Source: Adineta steineri (Eukaryota; Rotifera; Eurotatoria; Adinetida; Adinetidae). From it: 64,000 bases of DNA. Made by a program: the position numbers and the translations under genes. Shown here in pieces: positions 1 through 10,966 of the stretch. The stretch lies in NCBI GenBank assembly GCA_905250115.1, contig CAJNOI010000004.1, forward strand, positions 1,278,621-1,342,620. Reading direction: 5' to 3'. The notes beneath the pieces were generated by a model that ran no database searches, was not told the DNA's origin, and saw nothing but the letters and a program-made list of their open reading frames with translations. Position 1 is the stretch's first letter, and every line of letters begins with the position of its first letter.

Positions 1-2307
1 TTATTTTCTGATGGTATTGTCTCATATTCAATGCCACAAGGACGAACAGATATAAATTCATTAGGTGATGATACATATGATGGAAAATATATTTCCGATA
101 CAAATATGTTAATTGATGGTCTTGGAAAATTATCTGATGGCATAACAGGTTCAGACAATATGTCATTAATTGATGGTCGACAAGCATGGGTTGGATGGTC
201 AAATGATACAAATACACATCTAACAATTATATTTCAATTTGATTATATACGTCAAATGAATCGTGTAACTATCCATACAAATAATGTTTTTTCTAAACAA
301 ATATCAATATTTAAAACAGCTATTATTACATTTTCATCAACTGGTGAACCAACTAGTTATTCAAATGCAATTATTTCTGAACAAAATCGTGATGAAATAT
401 TTGAAATAGCTCGTCCTATATTAATTAAATTAAATAATCATATTGCAAAATATGTACGATTAGATTTATATTTTGATTCAAAATGGTTATTAATCAGTGA
501 AATAACATTTGATTCACAGATATATACTGAAAAACTTGAAACGAAAACTAATGATCATTCATTATTAAATATTAATCCACAAACATTATCACTATCTGAA
601 CAAATGAAAATGGTTACAGATATACGTAAACGTAATCGTGATCTTTTACAAACTACATCAACAATTTTAACAACAACAAAATCTCTTTCATCAACACATT
701 TTACAAATTTAATTACAACAGAATTATCATTAGCATTTTTTATTGGAGCATCTCTAGCTATTGGTTTACTATTAGTTGTTTCACTTGTATGGCTTATACG
801 ACGAAAGAAAAAACTTCAATTTCAAAAGTAAATTAAAAATAATTATAATAATAATAAAAGAAAACTATTTTAAATTGTTTTTTCTATTTAGATTAACAGA
901 AAAACCATGTAATAATTCTTCATGTTATACATATCCTACATTACCTATACGTGAATTTCATGATTTAAATGCACCTATAACTAGTGCAATTGATGATCGG
1001 GAATATGCTATACCAGATGTTAATTTCTATTCAACATTTGCTCATAGTCCACATATAAATCATCATACAAAACATATTGCACCATTATCATCGACATCTT
1101 CATATACATGTAGTCCTCGTTTAATTCGTTCATCAAATGTGAATTGTTATCCGACATTGAAACCACTTCCACAACATTGTTGTATTCATCAACAATATTT
1201 AACAATGCAACGTCATCATCATCCGATAATACCAACAAATTCTAATATGATTTTATCTTCTCCTCCTCCTCCTGCAACAGATGAATTTTCATCAATTGAA
1301 GGATCTTGTGGAAATAGTTTAATGATAAAAATTAATTCTGTTATTGATAATCAATTAATAACAATTAAAGAAATCAATTCGGAGAATTTAAATATTATGG
1401 AAAAAATTGGTGATGGTTCATTTGGAAGTATACATATTGGTGAAATGAAATTACTTAATAATGAAACACAAACTGTAATTGTTAAATCATTGAATGATAA
1501 TAATGATGAAAGACAAAAGTAAATATTTGTAATTTATAAATGAAAAAATTTGAATTTTCTTGTTTTTTTTTAAGATCATTATTTTGGAAAGAAATTGAAT
1601 TATTGTCATTAGTAGATGATTTTCATATATGTTCATTATTAGGTGTATTAAATAATCAACGAACAGTGGCTATATTTGAATATTATTCACTTGATTTATA
1701 TCAATATCTTCGTCAACAATCTATACCAATGGATAATGGTTCAGCATCTAGTTTTTTATTATCATTAGCATGTCAAATAGCATCTGGAATGAAATATTTA
1801 TCGTCAAATTCTATTATTCATCGTGATTTAGCAGCAAGAAATTGTTTAGTATCAACAACAAATCATCAATTACATATAACTGATATAGCTATGGTTAAAT
1901 CAGAATATGCAAATGATTATGCACGTGTTGGACGTTTACAATCACGTATATCATTACGATGGGCTGCATGGGAAACAATATTTCTTAATCAATTTTCTCT
2001 TAAAACAGATGTTTGGTCGTTTGGTGTAACACTTTATGAATTATATACATATGCACGTCAACGTCCATTTCATGCATTAACAAATGAACAACTTGTACAA
2101 CAACTTGCTTGTCTTTCAACGGGACCATTATCTTCAAATGCTTTAATTTCATTGCCAAAACCAGAACTATGTTCAAAAGAAATTTATGATATGATGTGTG
2201 AATGTTGGCAAAGAGATGCACAATATCGACCATCATTTGCTGATATATGTACATTTTTATGTGGTAGAGCATCAGGTTCAATACCATTGGTAACGACAGA
2301 ACCATGA
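1..2307 (+). CDS. Discoidin domain receptor tyrosine kinase (3' part; 5' end outside window)
   Basis: Receptor tyrosine kinase of the DDR (collagen receptor) family. Three exons are visible: 1-827, 892-1518 and 1575-2307, joined in frame by introns of 64 and 56 bp. In order the protein has the second, discoidin-like ectodomain (motifs YDGKY, GLGKLSDG and VGWSN match DDRs), a membrane helix at about 721-800 followed by RRKKK, a long juxtamembrane segment, and a kinase domain. The kinase keeps the glycine loop IGDGSFG, VK lysine, HRDLAARN catalytic loop, a DDR-type RWAAWE in place of APE, and DVWSFGVTLYE. The DFG motif reads DIA: the metal-binding Asp is kept but Phe and Gly are changed. The N-terminal discoidin domain and signal peptide lie upstream of the window. 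Family assignment is firm; catalytic activity is uncertain. Confidence 0.9.
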
Positions 2308-3270
2308 TAGACAAACAAAAAAAAAGACTTTAAATTGTTTTGAAAAGAAAATAATGAGTATTTCTATATATGTGCAGATTTTGCGATTATGTTAGTTTTT
2401 TATTTTTCATTTTGTATGTGAGTGTGTGTGTGTGTGCGTGTGTTGCTCCAGTCAGATTTCTTATTTCGAGTTTATGTTTGTATATGTATATGTGTGTGTG
2501 TGTGTGTACATATAGATTATATTGATGATCATGATGATTATGTGAGAGTAATAAAAGTCTTGACAATGATTTGAATATTTTATATGTATAAAGATAGTTT
2601 TTATGAGTTAAGATATGAACGATTAGAATTATGATGTCAGATGAAGATGTTATGTGATCGTATTTCAATGACGGCTATTAAATCAGTAATCATAAATTGA
2701 AAAAAATCATTAGAAGAATATGAATGTGAACCATATCAAATAACACAAATATAAACATATGTAGAGTGATTCTAATTCTACTAATCTATCAAAAGGATTG
2801 TCTCTAAAGTAAACATATCACTGTCATATTGTTTTCTTCTATTGAGACATTGGAGATATTTTATCAAATTTCATAATTTCTTTTCGATAAGATATTTGTT
2901 TTTTTCTTAATTAAATGATTATTAAAGAATATGATTACATTTGTTCTTACACAATGCCATCTTATTTCATTCGCGGGATCAGATAGATAGTCTAGCAAGT
3001 ATTTCTCTCTATACTAAACAAGTAATCACGATCAATACAATACTGATTTAATTATGTCTGATGGCAATCGACATTGTCTGACATCTAGTGGATTCTTTCT
3101 TATTTGTTTAGCAAGAAAAATGTCAACAATATATATCATAAACTGTCATCGATGAAAAAAAATTGTATAATATTATTGATAAAAAATATCTATCGATGGA
3201 ATTTAAAAAAGCAACATTTAGATTATGTTCAATGAGTTTCATTTTCTATAATTATTTTTGAATCATTTTA
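2308..3270. other. Intergenic region with (GT)n tracts
   Basis: No gene seen. It holds the 3' flank of the DDR gene, with GT-rich microsatellites near 2418-2443 and 2490-2508, and the 5' flank of the ankyrin/SOCS gene. Confidence 0.5.
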
Positions 3271-4269
3271 ATGGGTAATCATCATTCAGTTAAACGTGAA
3301 TGTTTACATGAAGCAATTCGACGGAAAGATGTTAGAAAAATCAAACAAATTATTTATAATAGTGATATAGATTTTATTAAAAATGATTTTAAATCTCTTG
3401 AACTTGCTACATTATATAATTTAACTGAAGTGGTTGAACTTCTTCTTCGTCGTGGTTGTGTACCAAGAGATAAACGAACAGCACGAGCATTTGATCTCGG
3501 TAACAAAATTATAGAAAAAAAACTATATCTTATAATTTTATTTCATTTTATTTAGCTGTTTGGAAATGTCACAAAGATATAGCAACAATGTTTTTAAAAG
3601 CAGGAATTGAATATAAAGGACGTAATCAATTTAATGAAACTATATTATTTGTTTCGGCATGTGGAAATAATTCTACATTAACAGAAATTCTTATTGAAGG
3701 TGGATGTGATTTAAATGAATGTACACGTAGTTGGACAGCTTTGCATGTTGCTGCAGCAAGAAATCATGATGAAGTATTACGAGTACTTGTTAAACATGGA
3801 TGTGATTTAAATATTCGTGATCGTGATGGTAAAAAAAGAAAAATTGATTTTTTTTATTATAAATTATTTTATTTTTCTTTCCAAAAAAGGTTTTAATGCT
3901 TTGATGTTAGCAATTTTAAATGAGAATTTAAAAAATATTAAACTTCTTGTACAATGTGGATGTTCAATAAATATCGATGAACTTTATTCTACACCATGTT
4001 TAGCTAAACAATTAGCTAAATATCCTGAAATCGAACGAATACTTTGGAATGAATGTACACGTGCTAAAAATTTAAAAGAATTATGTCGTCTTCGTATACG
4101 TTCATGTTTAGGACAACGTACATGGAAAAAAACATCACAATTATTATTACCAACACGATTAAAAGATTATATTGCATTAAAACAATTATTTACTTCATGT
4201 GAAGAACAACAACAACAACTAACATTAATACGATCTCCACGTACAAATCTACAAGCAATTCAATCATAA
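3271..4269 (+). CDS. Ankyrin repeat and SOCS box (ASB-like) protein
   Basis: Predicted substrate-recognition subunit of a Cullin5-Elongin BC ubiquitin ligase. Three exons, 3271-3499, 3556-3828 and 3890-4269, are joined by introns of about 56-61 bp that keep the frame. The N-terminal two thirds is a run of ankyrin repeats, clearest at WTALHVAAARNHDEVLRVLV and the following GCDLNIRD. The C-terminal part has a SOCS-box pattern: LKELCRLRIRSCLG, then LPTRLKDYI, which corresponds to the Elongin-binding and Cul5-box halves. A poly-Gln tract follows near the stop. The ATG at 3271 is preceded by stop-rich AT sequence. The target cannot be told from sequence. Confidence 0.85.
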
Positions 4270-4394
4270 CAGTTTTTGTTTTTTAATCTAATGTATTTTG
4301 TTTTTGTTCTTTGTATGTTTTTTTTTGACTAGTCATTATGAATGTTGTCAATGATTTTAATCTTGTATTCATATATAAATATTTCTAGATAAAT

Positions 4395-4937
4395 ATGGCG
4401 ACAACAACAACAGCAACAGCAGCAGCAGCAATTAAAACAGTATTTTCAACAAGTACAATTGAATGGGCAATGTGGGCCAATGAACATGTTTTATTAACCG
4501 GTTATGTTTTAGGAATATTCAGTATTCTTACAATTATTTTTCGTTTTCCATTATGGCAAATTGCTATTTATGGACTTTTACTTGCATTATTTATTATTAT
4601 TATTGAATATCCACGTAGTGGACGTATTGTTAAAAAATCTAAAGCACGACCATTACAAAAGTATCCATCATTATTATTAACGAAATTAGGACCGTTAACT
4701 CGAAATTATTTTATACGTTTTGTTGTTTATATTTTATTAAGTCTTCCTTGTCTTTTTCTTATATCAACAATAGCACCTGCTATTTCATTAATAATTGGTG
4801 CTGGTGCATATGGTTTAGCTGCACTTTTTCAAGAACAATGGATACCAGTTGAACCAAAGACAACGGACAATACAGTGCCTATGCCAACTAGACCACCTCC
4901 ACGTGAACCACTATATCGTGCTCCATCAAATGCTTAA
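4395..4937 (+). CDS. CYBA: Cytochrome b-245 light chain homologue (p22phox)
   Basis: 180-residue, single-exon membrane protein that matches p22phox, the stabilising partner of NOX NADPH oxidases. Shared signatures are IEWAMWANEH near residue 22, EYPRSGR near 75, GPLTRNYFIR near 97, and EQWIPVEPK near 145. Hydrophobic helices lie at about 33-55, 56-75, 105-125 and 127-145. The C-terminus carries a proline-rich PTRPPPREP stretch, the place where p22phox binds the SH3 domains of the p47phox organiser. An N-terminal Thr/Ala-rich extension of about 18 residues is unusual. A CTAG splice-acceptor-like site lies just before the ATG, which could be a trans-splice site. AATAAA at 5051 is a likely poly(A) signal. 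Confidence 0.93.
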   Translation: MATTTTATAAAAIKTVFSTSTIEWAMWANEHVLLTGYVLGIFSILTIIFRFPLWQIAIYGLLLALFIIIIEYPRSGRIVKKSKARPLQKYPSLLLTKLGPLTRNYFIRFVVYILLSLPCLFLISTIAPAISLIIGAGAYGLAALFQEQWIPVEPKTTDNTVPMPTRPPPREPLYRAPSNA

Positions 4938-5422
4938 CTTCTATTTGTTTTTAGAAAAAAAAGAGTTATATTTTACTTGTACATTATATATTATTTTTAT
5001 TATGTGAAATCAATTTTCTTACATCTATTTTTTATTGTGAAAATTTGTCAAATAAATACAATATAATATCGATTTCAATAAATTGTTAAAACACGCATTT
5101 AACTGTTTTTCTTTTATCCATATCATATGCATTCATTCGACTTACATGTTAAAACTGAAACTAGAAGTCTTTTTATTGTTTCGTCATTAACTCATATACA
5201 GTTTAACCTTGAATGAGGCGTATCTGTATCAGATAGAATTGAATTCTGATAATGACAGGTTTCAAGTATCAATTAATTTTGTCTTTTTTTTAATTTGTAT
5301 AATCTACTTGCAATTTAATTCTTCGCATTAGTTATAAGCATAAATATGAATAATTCTTATACTTTTATTTCTAACTTTTATATATATATATAGACTTATA
5401 TTAAACATAGAGAAAAATAATT
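4938..5422. other. Convergent intergenic region
   Basis: 3' flanks of CYBA (+) and DSCC1 (-). AATAAA motifs occur near 5051 and 5077. A short TA microsatellite lies near 5381-5391. No gene seen. Confidence 0.5.
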
Positions 5423-7498
5423 TTAACTGTATTTTGGAACATAATGTTTTTGACCATCTTTCATGATACTCCGTGTATGTATTGCTAATAAAGAAATTAA
5501 TTCAGCATTTGATGTAATTAAATTAGATAGAAATGGTTCTAATTCTGATAATGTCCAAATATTCTTTCGAGAAAATAATGTTTTGATTCTAAAAAAACAA
5601 AATAATAAAAAAATTTAAATATAATTATCATTATGTTGTTTTTGTCCTCTGCGGACTATTTACCGTTCATCGGCTTTTTCACTCAATGCTTCGATATCAA
5701 TATATGCAATAGTATCTTCAGTAATAATAACATTTTCCTACGATAAAAAAGGACATTATTTAATATAAAAAGTTCGATAACTTACTTTTAGTTGATCCAA
5801 ATCAATTGGAAAATCAATGGGTACACATTCTCTCCAACATGTCATAAATTCTGATAATTTCATCTAGTCAAAAAACATAAATTTAATTCATTAAAGTTAA
5901 CTATTATTTTATTTTTACTTTTTCTAAATTTCGTAATAAATCCAATGCATAATGAATTGAAATTACACTAGCATTCAAAGCAATTGAACTACCTTAAATA
6001 AAGAAAATCGATTAAAATTCGATTTCACTCAAATTGATTCTAATACCATCAGTTGAAATAGTACCAATTTGTTCAAGAAATTGTTTTGCAATATATCTAG
6101 AATAAGATTGTAATTTCGATTTAAATAAAAACAAACCAAATGTATCGTTTTTTATCTACTTTGGACACATATCTTTCATTTCAGTAGCACATTTATCAAT
6201 TGGAATATTATCTTTTGACCAATCTTGAATTGATATAAGTGAAAAAGTATATTCAATAAGTTTAGTACGAAAATCAAAATCCATTGAACGTAAATAACCT
6301 AAATGTAAGAATAAATAATAGAATCAAATCGAAGAAATTTACAAACCATCAACTGTAATTACATTGAGTTTCTTTAAATAACTATCAATAGTATTATCAC
6401 TAGCTTGAACTTCATTTTTTAGATCTTCCAATGTAATCTATATGTGAAAGAGAAAAAAATGGTTTATATTTATGAGGAAAAAACTCGAATATTTTATAAA
6501 TACTTTTCGTGAAGTATTCTCTTCATCATCGAAATGACCTTGATATGGATTTTCTTCAAGTAATTGACGAATACGTCTTATTCTTGGTACACATTGTGTT
6601 AATTCAAGTTTTGAATGTAGAATAGAATTAACCTGTATGATTTCAATGATTATTATATGTATAATTAATACACAAGAAAGAATTACTTTTAATGAAATAC
6701 ATCCATTTTCTTTATTGGCTAATGATGAATCAAGTGGACTAGCAAGTAATAATGTATTTGATGTTTCAGCTGTTTTTATTTCAAATACTTGATTTGCTGT
6801 ACATAATGCAGCAAAATCATCATTTGCTCCTCGAATGACTAGTCTAGACAAAAATTAATACAGATTTGTATGATTATATGAAACAATGGAATCATCAGGA
6901 TGACCCTTATTCATCTGTATTTGTTTAGAACCATTTAAATTCCATGATAGTCCGTTTGAAATGTCGCTGGCTCTAACTCCACTAATGTCTTTCATTGATT
7001 TTCTAGATTCTGAAAAAGTCCGTAAAGTCGTTAGAATCCATTGTTTTCCATTAGAACCAGATTTATTCTACAAAATATTCGTTGTGAGCAGTAACAATAA
7101 CTACTCAAAACATTCACTTGTCTTTCCAGTGTTTATAGACGATATTGAATTATCTTTCAGAAAATATGATGTAGACATCAGACAGCAAAATTGAACTGTA
7201 GAGGAAGTAAAATGGATGATCATTATTAGTTGATATAGTTTCGATTTTTCATATCCTCTTTCACTTCTACTCAGATTTCACCATGACTTTAATGTGCAAA
7301 ATTAAAATATTACTTTTTACTCTTTTCTAATTCTTCAATTAACGTATTGTTAACTTCAATTAATCGAATAGAATCATCTGGAAATTGTTCACCAATAGTC
7401 AATTCATAATAAACTGGTTTCAATTGGTCAATTGGTATTCTTGCATCTATTAATAATTTCTGTACATTCTCTGGAAAATGTTTCATATTGTCGTTCAT
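5423..7498 (-). CDS. DSCC1: Sister chromatid cohesion protein DCC1
   Basis: Subunit of the CTF18-DCC1-CTF8 alternative clamp loader, which acts on PCNA at replication forks and in sister chromatid cohesion. Ten exons, read right to left: 7498-7314, 6843-6687, 6632-6504, 6437-6347, 6298-6160, 6096-6047, 5992-5919, 5863-5786, 5737-5664 and 5588-5423. They sum to 1143 nt, giving 380 residues, close to the roughly 390 of animal DCC1. Diagnostic blocks are LVIRGANDD, TSNTLLLAS, the helical RIRRIRQLLEENPYQG segment, and a C-terminal SIMKDGQKHYV resembling the winged-helix tail. Introns 2-9 are about 40-75 bp, but intron 1 (6844-7313) is 470 bp. Confidence 0.9.
6844..7313 (-). other. DSCC1: Unusually long first intron of DSCC1
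   Basis: 470 bp against about 40-75 bp for the other DSCC1 introns. It contains a 77-codon open frame on the opposite strand (6961-7194) of less AT-rich composition. I do not recognise that product, and it may be chance. Confidence 0.6.
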
Positions 7499-7687
7499 TT
7501 TTTATCTATCTGCAGGAGAAGAATTATATCAATCTGACTATCAAATAATGTACGAAAAAAAAACACGTAATGGAAGAAAATTTCATATGAAAAAAAAGAA
7601 GAAGAAAACTTGAGAAATGGAAAAATTGCTCTACTTTGACTAGGAATCAATTTTTTTAGAATTCACAAATACAAATACAAATAACAC

Positions 7688-10571
7688 TTAAAACATAAAG
7701 TAACGTTGAGCTAATGGTAATCTAGCAGCAAGTGGTAATGGTTCACTAACAATTTTTTCACCATCTTTTTCAATTGTAATCTGACCTGTTGTTGTATCAA
7801 TATCAATTTTTGGTGTATTATCATTTCTAATCATATGTAAACGTGTTATCATACGAATATCATGTACAGCTTCAACATGTTTACATATTCCATAAGAATT
7901 TGATGCACTTAATTCTGCACATGCTTTCGAAACAAAAACTACAGAATTTGCATTTGGACTTCGACCAACAGCACCAAATTTTTTTCGTAAACAAATTGGT
8001 TCTGGTCGTACATCAGCATAAACACCAATACCAGCTTGAGACCATGATACTTGACCACCTTTTATAATCATTTCAGGTTTAACACCGAAAAACATTGGTT
8101 GCCATAGAACAAGATCAGCCATTTTATGTTGTTCAACTGAACCAATTACATGTGCACAACCATGTACTAAAGCTGGATTTATTGTATATTTAGCTATATA
8201 TCGGCGAACACGATTATTATCATTAGCATTTTCCTAAAGAATATTTAAATTTTTAGAATTTTTAAAAATTAAATCATCATTAATCATACTGTATCTTCAG
8301 ATAGATAACCCGTAATAGCTTTCATTTTATCAGCTATTTGCCATGTTCTTGATACAATTCGACCGACATGACCACCCGACTACAATGAAAAACGATAGAA
8401 TTGATAATTATATTTTATAATATTACTTGTGATGAAGTTGAAATAATACTAATTGCTCCAATATCATGAAGAAAATCTTCAATAGCTAATTGTTTTTGAT
8501 TTTCTCCAGGTTGTCTATAGACTGCTGCTTTATTATTACATGATGTTATTATCACATTTGGTTGTTGTAATAAATCAAAAAAATTACTACGAGCTGCAGC
8601 TGTTTCTGTACATGGAATTAAAACAACACGATCACGAAACATTGGAATGGCATCTGGTGCACTATAAGCTTCACGTAAACTATCTAAATCAGCATGGACA
8701 CTAATATCATGATATTCAGCCACACGTAGACAAGTATCAATAGCGGAAGGTGTTGCACCCCATCGTTCATCTAATCGTAAACCAATTGCTCCAGCAACAA
8801 TTTGATCTTCAAGTTCTTTGGATAAACCTTCGGCTTTCGATGTATTTCCTTTTCCATAAAAACCAAAATTCATTGGATAATCATCAGTTGCTTGTATCAT
8901 ATATTTAATATGATTTGGACCAGGTGTTGACATTGTTACACTACCATTCATTCCTGTTCCACCACCAAACATTGTTGTTACACCACTCATTATTGCTTCT
9001 GTAACAACATCAGGTGATGTAAAATAAGCACATCCATCAATACCACCAGCTGTTAATATTAAACTTTCACCTTGAATCACTTCAGTACCAACACCAATAA
9101 TCATACCAGCAGTAACACCAGTCATTGTTTGAGGATTTCCAGCTTTTCCAACTCCAGCAATAACACCATCCTAAATTATTTTCTTTTAAATAGTAAAAAT
9201 AATAATAAAAAATAAATTTACTTTAATGCCAACATCAGCTTTAATAATTCCAAGAACAGCATCAATAATAACAACATTAGTTATAACTGTATCTAATGCA
9301 ACATCATTACGTGTATTTGATGCTTGACCCATACCTTCTCGCAAAACCTAAGAAAATTTCTTTTTATTAATTAAATAAAACAAAAAAAATCAAAACAAAC
9401 TTTTCCTAAACCAAATGTACATTCTTCACCATATGTTGTTAAATCTGTTTCAATTTGTATTACAAGATTTGTATCACCAAGTAAAATCTATAAAAAAATA
9501 CAAATACGAATTTATATATGTATATATTATATTTACTCGATCGCCTATTGTGGGTCCATAGCGAACAAGATATAAATCACGAGGAATAGTATATTTTGTT
9601 GAACGACGATTAACTTTTTCTAAACTATTTTTTTCATCCACATGTAAAAAGTTATTTTTTCGTAAATTTTTTTGATTTTTCTTCAAATTTTCATCATTAA
9701 CAGGTCCATCAAAAAGACCATTACCACCATGAATTATTCTAAATATAAAATAATTCTAATGAGAAACAAAAGATTCTAAAATTTAACCTTTGTCCACCAA
9801 TTGGTATAATTGGAGCTTCTTTTTGTTCACCAGGGTTAAATGTCAAAATATCACCAGCAGGAATATTCTTATAAAGAAGAAAAAAACAACAGATAAAAAC
9901 GAATGAAAATTTGTTTTTTTTTCGTCTATTTACTAAACGCATTCCATAAGCAAGTGTACGATCAAACGCTAGATGTCTATTTGCTTCAACAAAATGAAAA
10001 TGACTTCCAATTGATATTAATTCCGTACTCTCATTTGTTACAGTTATAAATATACTATCACGATCACCATTAATTATAATTGGTTGAGCATCTTTAAGAA
10101 ATATTTCACCTGGATGAGGTCCTGAATCAGCATCATTTGCTTTCTGAAAATAAAAAATTATCTTTTGTTTTTTTCTTAATCTATCAAATATTTTACTTGA
10201 AATAAATCAGTAGATGGAATAGGTAAAAAACTTCCATATAAAGCTAATTCTAAATCACCCATATCCGTACAAATTGGATTTCGTATAATAACAACTTTAA
10301 CACCATCAGGAAATGTTGCTTCAAGATTAATTTCTTTAATCATTTGTTGTACACCACTGAGTACCATATTTTTTCCAAGAAGTTTTTTTGCTTGCTGTTG
10401 AATATCAGATAAACTAGATTTTCCATCACGAATAAATTCAAGACATTGTGCTGATATTAATGCAACAGCTTCAGGATAATTCAAACGTATACCACGAGCA
10501 AGACGTTTTTGTGCAACGCTACCAGCATAACTAATTTTTAAATTTTCAAATTCACGTTCAGTTAAACGCAT
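7688..10571 (-). CDS. Urease-like protein (single chain), nickel ligands replaced
   Basis: Fused gamma-beta-alpha urease of plant/fungal layout. Nine exons (10571-10197, 10143-9934, 9867-9788, 9738-9537, 9487-9401, 9347-9222, 9170-8427, 8379-8290, 8233-7688) sum to 2460 nt, giving 819 residues; plant ureases are about 840. The gamma part is clear ([20 protein letters not shown]), as are the beta part ([18 protein letters not shown]) and the alpha part ([27 protein letters not shown], terminal LAQRYFMF). The catalytic site is gone. GGIDTHIH is GGIDGCAY, the carbamylated Lys of GLKLHEDWG is Arg in GLRLDERWG, the two later metal histidines are Asp and Cys, the flap CHH segment is missing, and the metal Asp of SSDSQ is Ser in STSSQ. 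Fold likely kept, urea hydrolysis very unlikely. A TTTTTCAG acceptor lies 3 nt before the ATG. Confidence 0.92.
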
Positions 10572-10574
10572 GAT

Positions 10575-10590
10575 CTGAAAAAAAAACTAA
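10575..10590 (-). promoter_or_regulatory. Candidate trans-splice acceptor before the urease start
   Basis: On the minus strand a run of T followed by CAG ends 3 nt upstream of the urease ATG. The 59 bp between the UQCC2 stop and this ATG contain no apparent donor that could join the two frames. Spliced-leader trans-splicing is known in bdelloid rotifers, so this fits a downstream cistron of an operon. Inference only. Confidence 0.5.
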
Positions 10591-10630
10591 GAAAATGGAG
10601 GAAGAAAAATTATGTTATTTTTTTTAAATT

Positions 10631-10966
10631 TTATTTCATTCTTTTCATAAAATCTTTATTAGCTTGAAGACTTTTATTTGAAAGTAGAAAACGTAATTGT
10701 TCACGACTTAAACCAGATGCTGTCCAATTACGATCACGTTGATAACGATTTTTAATATCATTGGATATTAATAATTTCATATTATCATGAAAATGATTCC
10801 ATTTATTACAATCAACTTGAGAATTTTCGCCGAGAACAAATGCTTGAGAAAATTGTTGTCGTAAATTTTCACCAAGATCACGACCTGTTTTAGATTTATC
10901 AATTGGCCATTGTTTAAATAAACGAATTAGATCAAAATAAAGTTGAGATGCTGTACGTTGTGCCAT
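10631..10966 (-). CDS. UQCC2: Ubiquinol-cytochrome c reductase assembly factor 2-like (MNF1)
   Basis: 111-residue protein of the UQCC2/Cbp6 family, which supports cytochrome b synthesis and complex III assembly in mitochondria. The family pattern is WPIDKSKTGRDLGENLRQQF near residue 20, GENSQVD near 45, and a terminal GLSREQLRFLLSN. The chosen ATG (10966-10964) fits the family start. The frame stays open upstream to 11020, but that extension is not family-like. It has a single exon and lies directly upstream of the urease-like gene on the same strand. Confidence 0.85.
   Translation of the reverse strand: MAQRTASQLYFDLIRLFKQWPIDKSKTGRDLGENLRQQFSQAFVLGENSQVDCNKWNHFHDNMKLLISNDIKNRYQRDRNWTASGLSREQLRFLLSNKSLQANKDFMKRMK

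Noticed and set aside
9474-9686. Possible extra gene in the urease region (Lys/Asn-rich frame)
   Set aside because: It is urease exon 4, a lineage-specific insertion just before the YGPTIGDR motif, and sums into the 2460-nt frame.
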